From Cudoniella acicularis (lineage: Eukaryota > Ascomycota > Leotiomycetes > Helotiales > Helotiaceae): a stretch of DNA of 19,969 bases. The stretch is taken from contig JAAMPI010001094.1 of assembly GCA_013054445.1 (NCBI GenBank), positions 1 to 19,969 on the forward strand. Reading direction: 5' to 3'. Under the pieces are notes generated by a model. That model saw only the letters and a list, made by a program, of their open reading frames with translations. It did not search any database and had not been told where the DNA came from. Each line of letters starts with the position of its first letter. Positions within the stretch are counted from its first letter, which is position 1. The translations under genes were made by a program, and so were the position numbers. Shown here piece by piece: positions 1-10,616 of this stretch.

Positions 1-165
1 TTTTCAACCTTTAAGTTAAAAGATTATATTATAAAGAATTAAAACTAAAATTATTTAACGATTTAAATAGCTTATAATTAATAAATTATAAATAATTATT
101 TAAAAACTTTAAAAGCTAAATTTATTATAATAAATTCTTTATATTTATTTAAACCTTTTTCTTAA
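1..165. other. AT-rich tract, probably RIP-affected DNA
   Basis: This stretch is almost entirely A and T, with runs of TTA, TAA and AAA and very few G or C bases. It ends abruptly near position 165-175, where ordinary mixed-composition sequence begins. No reading frame survives in it. In Pezizomycotina such sharply bounded AT blocks are typically old repeats mutated by repeat-induced point mutation. I see no recognisable transposon ends or coding remnant, so the repeat identity is unknown. It may continue to the left of the window. Confidence 0.6.
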
Positions 166-928
166 ATGTACCATAGGGTCCAGAGACTCAGGATCAAGAC
201 ATTTCATAGCTTGGTGATATCACGTGAGACATATTCCTACCCCCACTCCTTGCTTTCAATCACTCCTTTTTTTACGGAGTGATGTTTTTGGAGAGACAGA
301 ATGAATGGGCCAACCCCCAGTCTCAAGAATTTGCAGCTACTTCTAAAGAGGGTGTTTGTTGCAACGTTGCGCTCAAAAAGTTGTAACCAGTCAGAAACCT
401 ATTCTTATCTCACGCAACAATTTTTTCTCGACTTTTGCACGAATTTTTAAGTGTCACCCCCCATCGCGACCCTCGGCTTTGCTTCTTTCATGCATTTCTC
501 GCGTATCTCTTTTTGAGGTTATTCACCGCTCGCGAAAATAAGATGCGGCGCAGCCCTATGCCAAGCAGGCTACTCTCGGAGAACAAGCTCGTTTAGGCCT
601 GTCTTGAACCATTTGACCAACCATATCCTCGCGCAATGTCCGCTAATCTTGGATACGGTTTTAGGGGGCCTCCCAAAGAAAATTTCCCCTGCAAAGTGTT
701 GCTTCACCGAGGAGGCGAGATGCGATGTGCGGCGGCAGCCCAATCTCTAAATGAACTTCGTGAGTCCTCTTTCTTGAGTCACCTTCGTCTTCTCGATAAT
801 AATATATCTTGCGCCAAAACATCTTTGGAGAGGGTCAATACTCACCAACAACCAGCACTCGCTTCATTTGAGTCGGTCGTCCTACATTCGTTTTGAAGTA
901 TTCGAAATCTTAATTTTAATTCACAAAA
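166..928. other. Intergenic region upstream of the first gene
   Basis: No convincing gene is visible here. Two short open frames (around 356-541 and 636-896) have no recognisable domain and low-complexity composition, so I do not call them. A CACGTG palindrome sits at 221-226. The last 30 bases before the ATG at 929 are A/T-rich, as is common just upstream of fungal start codons, and this part presumably holds the promoter and 5' leader of the next gene. Confidence 0.4.
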
Positions 929-2038
929 ATGAAGTCCATATTTCTTCTCCCCGCCATTCTCCACGCGCTGCGCGTCTCCAGCGCCCCAGCTCCGGCTCCA
1001 GCGCCTTATGTCGTCACCAGCTACATTGAGCTCTCCATCTATACCGAAAGCGCCTTTACGGGACTCAGCACGACCATACCAGTATCGTTATATACCCACA
1101 CGATCGGAGTAAATCCGACGGTCACTCCTCTTTCCCCAATAACGACCTACACCGATGATTCTATCTACGCGCATGTCTCGATCGTCGAAATTGTACTTCC
1201 AGCGGGCGAGGGCCAAACACCCTCATACGACTACGATTTAACTGCCACCACCACGACAACTAATATGGACTATGTCGTTCCCATTACATACAAGCCAGCT
1301 GCGACGTGCACCGGGCAGAGCTGGAGTTTTGTGACGAACATTCCAGTCACCATTCCACGAATCGTCCAGTCGCAAATGGTCCCAGTAACGACTTTGACAT
1401 CTGCGACCACATACACATATGGTGACTACAATCCCACGGCATACACAAGTATAATCGGTGTCCTGAACCCCACAGACGTCGACGCCTCTGAAGTCTCATA
1501 CGCCTCTTCTTTATATCTTCCATACGAAGCTAGTTACTGCGCCACCCCCACCACATATTGCACTACGCCGACAGCTGCAGCATCTGCGTCGTGCACGGTA
1601 GACTGGTCCTACTCTGACTCTACATATAATTCAGGCGATGGTAGCCAGTTGTTTTCGGACGACACTGATAACTCCTGGCTCGTCGCCGTGATTCTCATCG
1701 CCGTCTTGGTGCCAGTGGGGTGGGCCCTCATTTGGTTAATTATTGGGTTCTGGGAAAGTTGGATGTCGTTCAAGGGATTGATGCTGGGGCTGCAGCGAAA
1801 ACGCGGCTTGCCATACGCGTGGTGTTGTATTAGTTGGATATTTTTGTGCTTCACGGGTCCGACATACAAGGCGAAGAGTGCGGAGGAACAAGTGGTTTTG
1901 AAAGAGAGGTGGGCGGCGATGGGTGCGGGGGAGAAATTTAAGTTGTGGTTGAAGTGGGGATTTAGGTGGAAGTATCCCGAGGTGCTTGGGGAGGAGCCAG
2001 AGATTGCGAAGAGGGCTTTTCGTCAAGGTTGTCTGTGA
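929..2038 (+). CDS. Secreted-type single-pass membrane protein, unknown function
   Basis: An intronless frame of 369 residues. The start is the first ATG of the frame, in the context ACAAAATGA. Residues 1-19 form a signal peptide (MKSIFLLPAILHALRVSSA), followed by a short PAPAPAP stretch. Residues about 26-245 are rich in Thr, Ser, Tyr and Pro with few charges, as expected of an O-glycosylated cell-surface ectodomain, and carry several cysteines near 208-222. A strong membrane segment lies at about 250-272 (WLVAVILIAVLVPVGWALIW). A second hydrophobic Cys/Trp-rich stretch near 297-313 may touch the membrane. The C-terminal 55 residues are basic and Trp-rich and probably cytosolic. The layout resembles a fungal wall-stress sensor or surface glycoprotein, but I recognise no named domain. 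The gene is convergent with the MFS gene (261 bases between stops). Confidence 0.75.
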   Translation: MKSIFLLPAILHALRVSSAPAPAPAPYVVTSYIELSIYTESAFTGLSTTIPVSLYTHTIGVNPTVTPLSPITTYTDDSIYAHVSIVEIVLPAGEGQTPSYDYDLTATTTTTNMDYVVPITYKPAATCTGQSWSFVTNIPVTIPRIVQSQMVPVTTLTSATTYTYGDYNPTAYTSIIGVLNPTDVDASEVSYASSLYLPYEASYCATPTTYCTTPTAAASASCTVDWSYSDSTYNSGDGSQLFSDDTDNSWLVAVILIAVLVPVGWALIWLIIGFWESWMSFKGLMLGLQRKRGLPYAWCCISWIFLCFTGPTYKAKSAEEQVVLKERWAAMGAGEKFKLWLKWGFRWKYPEVLGEEPEIAKRAFRQGCL

Positions 2039-2299
2039 TGGATGTCAAAATTGAAGAGGGTTGTGCATAATGGGTCGCATGGACAAAGGAGATATCCGTT
2101 GTTGAACGGATAGGATTAGTTCTCGAATGAGGGTGGATGCTGATGATCGTTTGAGGCGTTATGTCTTGCTTGATACCCATTTGCTCTATCGCCACGACTA
2201 GAATATATTTAGAATAGAACTTAATGAGCCATTAATGTATAATTTTCCCGAAACTTTTCTTGTTCCATGAAAAATTAGAGAAGCATTCAAGCAAGTGCC

Positions 2300-4183
2300 T
2301 TAAAGTACCATTGTAAACTCCGGATCCCGATCATCTGCATACCCAATATATTCATCATACTTCCCATTGGCCTTATCACTATTAACCTTCGCACAATAAA
2401 GAACATTAAATAATACCCTGATCATTTCATTAGCAAGTGTCGCCAATCAAGGAGGGGGAATCTCACATAAACCACGCAAAAACCAAAAGTCCAAGCACAA
2501 CAGTATGGCCCTTATGAAACTGCGGCTTATCACTTGTAGGATAAATAAAAGTCGCTACAAATCCCCCACAATTTGCAATTGCCAGCTGCAAAGCCGTCGT
2601 CGTCGCTCTCTTATAATGACCCGCGCTGTTATTCGAATTCCATACCAGCACGCAGGGAACGCTTGCATACATCCCTGTAGCCATCAGGAAAGTCATTCCA
2701 TATTTTACCTTTGGGTGAAGAATTCCAATGTTGGCAATCACGGCATATCCGATAATTGCTGGGATGAGAACGAAGAGCATGACGATGCCACGAAGTTTCA
2801 AGCGGTCGGATACGATGGAGATGACGACGGTTACTACTGATGCGACGGCGTATGGGATGACGGACCAGAGTTGGGCTTCGTTGGCAGTGTAGCCGAGTTC
2901 GACGATGATTGTAGGGAGGAAGAGGCCGAAGGAGTAGAGTCCTGCGAGGATTCCGAAGTAGGCGGATGCGCTGAGCCAGGTGGAAAGATCGAAAATTCCT
3001 CGAGAAACTTCGGACCATTTGAAGGCTTCGTGTTGGTGTTCACTGGGTGATTTTAGTCTCATTTCTTTTCCAGAATGAGGTTGAACTTACCTGCCATCTT
3101 GTGTGAGTCGTGAGGGAAGGTCAAGGTGAAGTCTTGTTCTTGCGAATATTCGCTCCTCTTCGTGGAGAAAGCTGGCAGTTTCGACACTATTCGGGAGCAA
3201 GAAATATGAGATCGCGCCAACAACTACGGTCTAACACAATCAGTTTGGTATATGCAAGTTTCTGAAAATTATGCTCACAAGCAATCCTTCAATTATGAAA
3301 ATCCAGCTCCATTGGGCCTGTGCTCCGATTTGACCAATAGACGTAAGCCCACGAGCCAAAAGTCCACCAAAAGCACCACTGAGAGAAGCTGCTGTGTAGA
3401 AAAGCCCCAATCTCAAAGCCATTTCTCCTCTCGTGTACATTCCGGACAAGTACAAGACCTGGAGTTGTCAGAAATTCGGGTTTTCCAGTGCGGCTTTGGG
3501 GACTCACAATTCCAGGTAATAGGCCACCTTCTGTGATTCCCAAAATTGCTCTTACTGCCATAAAGCCAGCGTAGTTCTTCACGAAGCCAAGGCACATGGT
3601 TACCAGTCCCCACATCACGGTAAGTGCAGGGAGCCAGATTTTCGGAGATATTTTCCTCAAGACCAAATTACTTGGAATTTCGCTATATGATGTTGAGAAT
3701 TAGTTCCTTGATTTGAAAGAAAATACTAGTCAATGCTTTCTGTTTCAATTTCTGAAAATCTAATGAAGAGATATCAAGTGAAAGAAGAGAACTTGCCTAG
3801 CAATATATGTTGCATAATAAACAGCCAATCCCGTATCGTATTGATGGTCTGTCATTTTCAAAGTTGTTTCCAAGCCATAAGTTTTCGCATTTCCAACATT
3901 TGTTCGGTCCAAAAAAAGAGCAGAGAAAGAGCAGAGCCAAAACCGGAAGAATCCTATAAAAATATATAAATTAGCCAGGTGAACCCCTTCTCAATTTCAA
4001 ATATAAAACTTCAAAATTTAAGATCAAGCTCAGAACGTACCTGAAATCAAGCTTCAAAAGGATTCTCCGTGTCATAGCAGGGTTATCCTGAAAGACCTCA
4101 TTTTCAACTGGCTGCTTCTCCGCAAGCTCAACGAACTTCTCATCCCCTCCTTTATCCTCACGCTTTTCATCTGATTTCTCCAT
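2300..4183 (-). CDS. MFS transporter, Dal5/Tna1-like anion:cation symporter, with apparent 1-nt frameshift
   Basis: A plasma-membrane carrier of the fungal allantoate/nicotinate permease group; the substrate cannot be told. I place exons at 4183-4041, 3953-3797, 3682-3508, 3458-3279, 3230-3091, 3042-2467 and 2417-2300, giving about 495 residues, normal for the family. Diagnostic stretches are LDRTNVGNAK after the first helix, the loop SEIPSNLVLRK, GITEGGLLPGI, and the long final exon with about six helices. Intron 2 (3683-3796) has a GC donor (AG|GCAAGT). Anomaly: exon 2 reads RILPVLALLFLCSF in one frame and LDRTNVGNAK in the next; a run of seven T (minus strand, 3911-3917) where six would keep the frame is the evident cause. 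I found no alternative splice site that repairs it. It may be an assembly error in a homopolymer or a real null allele. It shares a 386-base divergent promoter with the AhpD-like gene. Confidence 0.85.
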
Positions 4184-4569
4184 TTTGCTTAATTAACTCT
4201 TGTAACAAAATCTCGAAATTCAATATTAAAGAACTCGTCAAAAGAAAGATGAAGAGGTGAGAATAATTGAATCTGGGGTAAGCGCGGGATAAATAGTGTC
4301 CCTTGTACTCCGTATTCCTATTCCCCGAACAATCCCAGCTTCCCCGTACCCCCCTAACGGGCACCCCGATAACGTATGTAAGCCTACAAGCGAGCACTAA
4401 CCTCGGTCCTTCTTTTGTCCCCGACCTCCACCCTGCCGAACGCCACCAACATCAACCTCTAATTCGGCCATTATTTTCTCTCGGTACAAACCTTTACCTC
4501 TAGACCTCAAATCTACAAAAATCCTTTGAGGAAGGACATCCCTTGGGATTAAAAATCCCCGAACTCGCA
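4184..4569. promoter_or_regulatory. Divergent promoter between the MFS and AhpD-like genes
   Basis: These 386 bases separate two start codons pointing away from each other, so both promoters must lie here. The part near 4330-4370 is C-rich, with a CCCCT stress-element-like core. Short open frames run through it on both strands but match nothing I know. No TATA box is clear. Confidence 0.45.
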
Positions 4570-5605
4570 ATGTCAAAACTTTCTTCCTCACTGAAAGCCC
4601 TTATTAGCGCCCCCTTCGCACGACCAAACACCCTCCCCGCAACCCCCCAGATCCGCTCCGTATACGAGAAACTTCGCCAGGAAGCAGCAGCGAAGAATGT
4701 TGGAGCTCCAGCATGGCTCACCTTATCTGTATTTTCTCCCCAATGGTCATGCTCGAGTTAAGGGGAGGGAGGCTGACAATGAATAAACAGACGGCGGCAA
4801 CGATGACGATGAATTCTCCGGAATCGTTGACGGAACTGTATAATCTTGCTACGGCCTCTTCGAAAGATAAAACGCAGTCGGTGCAGACGGCTGAGTTGAT
4901 GCGTGAGGTTGCGCTGAAGTGTATTGGGTTTAATGGGGTGAGTGACAGGAGGAGTTCGAGATTTGAGATTGCTTTCGAGGTTGACCACGTGACAGGTTCC
5001 GAGGACGATTAATTGTCTTGGTGCGTTTCGGGCGAGTTTACCTAGTGAAATTGTATCTTCATTATCCACGAAACCTACGAGGCGAGTTTGCTTCTCGCAC
5101 CTGTTGTGTTGACGTTTTAACCCCCACCAGAATCCCCTCACCAAAAAACATTAACGAAATGATGTCCCGCGGCGAAGGCCTCTGGAAATCAATCTACAAA
5201 CCCTTCGACCAAAAGCTCTTCTCCAAACTCGCAGACTCACACCCCGACCTCCCCGTCTTCATCGTAAACCACGAATACGGCGCTCTCTTCGCTGACCCCC
5301 AAGAACTAGGTCATGTGACCGGCGCGAAGGTTGGACGAGTTTTGACGAGTATTGTAGCTGTTGCGTGTCTAAGAGCGCAGACAGGTGTTGGGCCTCAAGT
5401 GACTAGCCATATTTTTGGGTTGAGGAAGGCGTTTGAGGATGGGAGTTTTAAGGCTGAGGGCGAGTTTGAGGTCCAGGGTGGGGAGTGGTTGGCGAGCGAT
5501 GAGGGGAATGTGTGGATTTTGGAGAGTGTGGATAGGATTGTGGAGACATTGGGGGAGGGGAAGGGTAGCTCGTTTGCGCCTGGTATAAAGAAGTCGAAGC
5601 TGTAG
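4570..5605 (+). CDS. AhpD-like (carboxymuconolactone decarboxylase-like) protein
   Basis: I place four exons at 4570-4728, 4791-4937, 4996-5081 and 5131-5605, which join in phase to give 288 residues. The start is the ATG at 4570 ([12 protein letters not shown]); the frame opens further upstream but without an ATG. The all-helical fold is suggested by the core with [21 protein letters not shown] and by [30 protein letters not shown] near the C-terminal half. This matches a fungal protein group usually annotated as AhpD-like. The CxxC redox pair of true AhpD is not present, so peroxidase-reductase activity is doubtful and the function is unknown. The third intron (5082-5130) has a GC donor (GAG|GCGAGT). 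The gene ends 71 bases from the stop of the convergent CoA-transferase gene. I am sure of the gene model and only fairly sure of the family. Confidence 0.8.
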
Positions 5606-5676
5606 ATGGAAAATTCTAGAATTATATGTTCTTGTATATACGAAGTAGATATGTACAAATCTTTCTACAATGCGTC

Positions 5677-7800
5677 TCATTCCATTGATTTTACATCATC
5701 GGCAACAGCGAATTTGGCTCCAGTCTTCTTTTTCACCTCCTCAACATCAACGCCTAGTGCCAACTCTGTCAATGTCAATCCGCCCTTCTCACGATTAACC
5801 TCGAAGACACACTGAAATAATTAGCTTTGTCCCGCTGGCAAAATAAATGAATGGGGGAAAAGACTTACCAGATCCGTAATGATAGTGCTAACGCACTTCG
5901 CGCCAGTCAAAGGCAAAGCACATTGTTCTACAATTTTCGGGCTTCCATCCTTGGCAACGTGATCTGTAGCAACCACGATCTTCGTCTGATCTGGGTTTCC
6001 TACCAAATCCATGGCACCGCCCATGCCCTTAAACACTTTCCCGGGGATCATGAAATTCGCAAGATCACCGTTCGCACTTACTTGCAGGGCCTAGTTTTAA
6101 GTCAGTATGATTGGATTTAATAGTCACGTGGAGCTGAAGGAGCCAAAGAATGAAATTCCGGGGACCACTTACCCCAAGAACGGAAACGTCGATATGGCCA
6201 CCTCGAATCATGGCGAAGGATTCGGCACTGTCAAATGTTGATGCGCCTGGTACAAGAGTGACGGTTTCTTTGCCAGCGTTGATGATATCTCTGTGCTCTG
6301 TCAGCAGGAAAATGGGGGAAGGAAGGCGGGGAACTCACGCATCAATTTCGTCTTCTGTTGGGTATGCGCCCTTTTAGATTTTAAATCAGCCTTAACATTC
6401 TAAGAGCTCTCTTCGAGTGGAGGACTCACCATTCCTAAAAGTCCGTTCTCAGACTGAATCCAGACCTTGGTCTCAGGTGACAAGAATGAAGGTGCTAAAG
6501 TAGGAATTCCTGTCCTTGTCAATGCGAAAACCAACCAAAATATTTGCGAAAAGACTCACCAACTCCCAGATTGACATAATACCCATTCTTCAACTCTTTG
6601 GCCGTTCTCCGTGCTATCCGTTCTCTCCGTGCTTGAGAAGCAGATTTCTTCGTCTCATCACCAGTCTTGCCTTCAGCTTCCCGCAATTTGCAAATCTCAA
6701 TGACCTTCTTCACTGTGGCGGGAACAATACGATCAACATAAATGCCTTGAAGATGCACATTATCTGGGTGAATACTTCCAACTGGAACAATATTCTCAGC
6801 CTCGACGATGGTTACTTTTGCGGCCTTTCCCATCACTTGTCCGAATGCTTTTGTGGTGTATCTGAAATTATTAGTTCAATTCATGCCTCAGGGATATGTG
6901 AAGTTATGCACACCTGAACTGGCAGTTCCCTACTTCATCAACTGTATGCGCTCTCAGAATCGCAACGTCTGCTTTTATAGCAGTTTCCATTCCATATATC
7001 TTCCCATCGAATACTCGCGTTTCTCTCGGCTTTCCGGCTTCGAGTACTGTCGATTTGCCAGTTGCTTTGTCAACAGGCCCGAGTCGGACTGGGATTTCTC
7101 CTGACTGTAAAAGAGTATCTGTCGTTTAGTTAGCCGAATCTTCGGTCCATGAATCAATTGCGCTTACTAATTCCAGTTGGAGTGAAGAAAGCTGGAATGC
7201 CTGCACCACCAGCTCGAATTCTCTCCGCAATTGTGCCTTGAGGGCACAGCTCGATCGCAATTTTCCCAGACAGATATCTCTCCTCTAAAGACTTGTTTGT
7301 TCCCAGGAAGGAGAGGATCAATCGATCAATTTGTTCGGATTGAACCAATGGTGATAACCCACCACCTCCAGCCGCCCCCGCATTATTCGAGACGGCCGTC
7401 AAAGAGTGTAAAGAATCCTTCCCTCTTCGCTCAATTGCCGCAATTATTGTTTCTAAATAGATAAAAAGCCCAATTAGAAAATTTTCATAACCTCAAATTT
7501 CATGAATCGTTCACCTGCTGTCCCACATAGTCCAAACCCAGCGCTCAAGATAGTTGATCCACTTTTCAGATCTGCCACTGCCTCATCCGCGTCTTTGAAT
7601 ACTTTCGAAGCTCTCCGTACAACTTTCGGTGCAGGATCTCGTTTTATGCCTACATTTGCCTGCTGTTCATAGAAAATTGGCGTTGCTTGGAGCATTCGGG
7701 CATTGCGGGGTCGAGGGGAAATGAGATTCGGTCGGGCTGTGAAGGCGCCACTTCGGCCGCACCGTGCTATGCATATTGAAGATATTCGTCTTGAAGCCAT
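5677..7800 (-). CDS. Succinyl-CoA:3-oxoacid CoA-transferase, mitochondrial
   Basis: It moves CoA from succinyl-CoA to acetoacetate (or related acids) in the mitochondrial matrix, linking ketone-body or short-acid use to the TCA cycle. Nine exons join in phase to 548 residues: 7800-7515, 7452-7168, 7100-6914, 6861-6560, 6509-6430, 6370-6339, 6290-6173, 6090-5869 and 5811-5677. The Arg/Ser-rich, acid-poor first ~45 residues are a mitochondrial presequence. The N-terminal (alpha) half has the oxyanion loop GFGLCGTAE (88-96), [11 protein letters not shown] and RYTTKAFG. The C-terminal (beta) half has the catalytic-glutamate motif SENGLLGMG, with Glu374, followed by [15 protein letters not shown] and the GGAMDLV motif. 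The linker is Lys/Glu/Arg-rich. Length and motifs are complete, so it should be active. The exon 2/3 junction is the least certain (acceptor TCAG at 7101). Confidence 0.95.
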
Positions 7801-8204
7801 GGCTGGATATGAGTGCAAGAAACCAATTGAAAGGGAAAAGAACTCGAGCAGAAAATTAGAGAAATAAAAATGATGACGATGCGGATGCGATATATTTCCG
7901 GTGGTTAATTCTGCCGGAGCTAGCCGGGCGGTGGGACATCGCCGGCTATATTTTTATGCACCGCTTTCCCCCTATTTTTCAACAACCGAGGTTCCCCTTT
8001 TTTCACGTCAGGTGTCACAGATTAGCGATGCACACATGATAAATAAGGAAAAGGGATAAAAAGGTAATTCCGTTCAATGCCTCCTATTTTTGTAAGCGAC
8101 GATGTTTGATCTCGAGTAAAGGCAAGATAAAAGCCGGCCAACCTGAGTTGAACAATTTATTTGGGCCAAAAAAATCAACGCTTCTAATTATTTCCGAGTT
8201 TTTC
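7801..8204. promoter_or_regulatory. Promoter region of the CoA-transferase gene and 3' flank of GH31
   Basis: This stretch lies upstream of the CoA-transferase start and downstream of the GH31 stop. At 7913-7927 there is a CCGG-AGCTAG-CCGG arrangement that could serve a zinc-cluster activator; it also contains CCGGAG (7914-7919), a fit to the CreA consensus SYGGRG. A CCCCT core, which fits a stress-response element, lies at 7995-7999. These are short motifs and could be chance. No gene is visible. Confidence 0.35.
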
Positions 8205-10616
8205 TCAGAGATCGTGAGTCCCCAATGCAAGCAAATACTCCAGCACTGCATCACGCAAGTTCTCATCGATCTCCAGCGCAAGCAACCGACTAATTTTGAG
8301 CATACGAGGTGCATCCGCATCGACAATTTGCCATATCTCTTCCTTCAATGCAAATTCAATTTGCGCATCCGCCAGAATTGGCCTAATAAACGCTCCCATA
8401 TCATTATGGACCAGCTCGGGATTCGTGCCTATCGAAACAATTACTCTGGCATTCGGCAAGATCTTGCCAGCCTGTACCACGATACCATTCTTCACCTTCT
8501 CCAGCTTAGCAATTCTCGCCTCTGTGCCAACTTCAATACAATACTGATACTTCAATCCCAGAAATATGATAGTCCATTCTCGACTTCCGTTCTTGGAAAT
8601 AGCACCGGTGCATGGGCCAATAGTCAACACTCCATCTGCCTGAGAATATTTGATGGGCGTTCTTGTCCATTTCACTTCGTCTGCTAAACTTCCACTCCCG
8701 TCATCTTCGAACAAGTCGAATGCTCCGTCTGCCCCTACGACAACCAGGATTTCGATATTGTCAGGGTTTGATTCACCATTTCCCGGCTCTGCAGCAGCAT
8801 CGAGAGGAATAATGCTGCCTTCTTTCGCAAAAACCGGGTAGTCCTCCAGCTTTCGAGAAATCCAAAGCTCTCGACTGCCATTATAAACTGCCCCTGAGAA
8901 GATATCAATATACGTTCCAGATGGCAGCCAAGCCTTCGTCTTCGCCAACCTAAGTTTTGGATCTTGAGATGCCGTAATGGGTGCAACGATGAGCTCTGAG
9001 CCAAAAAGATACTGGTTCGGCACGTTATAAGCTTCCCTACTTTCTGGATACGCCCAATACATCGGCCTCACCAACGGGGTACCCTCTGTCGCACTTCTCA
9101 CATTCATGGTGTATAAATAAGGCAGCAACCTGTGCCTGAGCCTCAAAAATTCGGTCATGACCTTTCCGGCTTCGGGGCCATATGTCCACGGCTCCTTTCT
9201 CGTCCATTGGCTCGAAGACGAGTGCAATCTCAAGATTGGGCTGAAACAACCAAGTTGGACCCATCGAGTGGACAGCTCATCGTCTTTCCCGCCAAACATA
9301 TGACCACCGATATCGTGACTCCACCAGCCATATCCGATATTGCTTGCCGTGGCTGTGAATTCTGGCTGGAAAGCCAGCGAATTCCACGTCACGATTGTAT
9401 CCCCTGAGAATCCGACCGGGTAACGATGCGAACCAGGTCCGGCATATCGACTGAATGTAAGCGGGCGTTTGTGGTGCAAGGCGTTGTCCAAGAAGTGGAA
9501 ATGATTGAGTACCCAGAGCGGGTCGATACCGGGGATGCGTGAGTGTGAGCCTTGCTGCCAGTCAACCCACCAAAAGTCGACACCTTGATCCTCGAGCGGT
9601 CGATGAAGGACATCAAAGAATGCATTCAAGAAGTTTCGGTCTGTGATATCAAAATGAATAGGATCTTTGTTCTCTGTGGAATGAGATAGTGCTTCTGCCA
9701 TGGCGGGATATAAATCCTCGTAATTCTGCACTCCGTCCGCAGGATGGTCATTCAGACAAACCTTCAACCTCCTCTGATGCAAATTAGACAGGAACTTCTC
9801 CGGATCAGGGAAGAGTTTCTTATTCCACGAATATCCCGTCCAGCCTGTCTTTCCGCTCGCCAACACCTTCTGATCATCCACAAGATGCCAGTCCATATCC
9901 AGCACCGCGACGCTGAACGGAATCTTTTCTTCCTCAAACCTATCCATCAGAGCCAAATACTCTTTATCACTATACGCATAGTATCGTGACCACCAATTCC
10001 CCAAAGCCCATCTTGGTAATAACGGCTGGTTTCCCGACAGTGCATACAGTGCTTTCACAGCCCCAGCATAATCATGTCCATATGCGAAAAGATAGCCATC
10101 GACATCTCCTACGTTTCTATGCCGTGTCGCCACAAATCCATCAGTACCAAAAACCATACTCTTGGAATCGTCAATAGTCGTATATCCCTTCTTACTGATA
10201 ACCCCCGGACCCAACTCGATACGCCCATCCGCTTCATCCAAGGTACGCGCTGTCCCACCAAGATTCTCGCATTGGTCATCATATCTCCAAACGGAACTAT
10301 GACAAGAGAAATTCCCTTTGATGCCAACACTGAGACCCGAGGGTCTGAAATATTCTCCATCGTAAGTGAGGTGGAATTTTTCAGTGATAATCTCAAGGAT
10401 TCCATTTTTGTTGATGACGCGGAAATCGGGGACTGGGAGGTGACGGTTGATGGCAAACACGCTGGCGCGGTCTTCGAATTTACCATCAAAAGACCATTCG
10501 TACCGTAAGAGACCTTCGGTCAGAACTGTGAAGCGGTATTTGTGTGAGCCGCCGCCAACAATTGCGTTGGCATTTGCGAGAGGCTTGACGGTGAACTTGG
10601 ACCGGACATCTGCCAT
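8205..10616 (-). CDS. Glycoside hydrolase family 31 (alpha-glucosidase/alpha-xylosidase type)
   Basis: A retaining alpha-glycosidase of 803 residues in one exon. It has no signal peptide (MADVRSKFTV), so it is probably cytosolic and works on imported or internal oligosaccharides. An N-terminal beta-sandwich (about 1-195) leads into the TIM barrel, which begins near PRWALGNWWSRYYAY. The catalytic nucleophile is Asp352 in DFWWVDWQQG, and the acid/base is Asp406 in YPVGFSGDTIVTW. Asp240 and Asp242 (VLDMDWH) line the -1 subsite, and SHDIGGHMFGG is another family signature. Beta-sandwich domains follow after about residue 560. The pattern is that of the GH31 group shared by fungi and bacteria and annotated as alpha-glucosidase or alpha-xylosidase; I cannot choose the substrate. 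All key residues are present. A palindromic pair of CreA-type sites lies 152 bases upstream. Confidence 0.95.
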   Translation of the reverse strand: MADVRSKFTVKPLANANAIVGGGSHKYRFTVLTEGLLRYEWSFDGKFEDRASVFAINRHLPVPDFRVINKNGILEIITEKFHLTYDGEYFRPSGLSVGIKGNFSCHSSVWRYDDQCENLGGTARTLDEADGRIELGPGVISKKGYTTIDDSKSMVFGTDGFVATRHRNVGDVDGYLFAYGHDYAGAVKALYALSGNQPLLPRWALGNWWSRYYAYSDKEYLALMDRFEEEKIPFSVAVLDMDWHLVDDQKVLASGKTGWTGYSWNKKLFPDPEKFLSNLHQRRLKVCLNDHPADGVQNYEDLYPAMAEALSHSTENKDPIHFDITDRNFLNAFFDVLHRPLEDQGVDFWWVDWQQGSHSRIPGIDPLWVLNHFHFLDNALHHKRPLTFSRYAGPGSHRYPVGFSGDTIVTWNSLAFQPEFTATASNIGYGWWSHDIGGHMFGGKDDELSTRWVQLGCFSPILRLHSSSSQWTRKEPWTYGPEAGKVMTEFLRLRHRLLPYLYTMNVRSATEGTPLVRPMYWAYPESREAYNVPNQYLFGSELIVAPITASQDPKLRLAKTKAWLPSGTYIDIFSGAVYNGSRELWISRKLEDYPVFAKEGSIIPLDAAAEPGNGESNPDNIEILVVVGADGAFDLFEDDGSGSLADEVKWTRTPIKYSQADGVLTIGPCTGAISKNGSREWTIIFLGLKYQYCIEVGTEARIAKLEKVKNGIVVQAGKILPNARVIVSIGTNPELVHNDMGAFIRPILADAQIEFALKEEIWQIVDADAPRMLKISRLLALEIDENLRDAVLEYLLALGTHDL

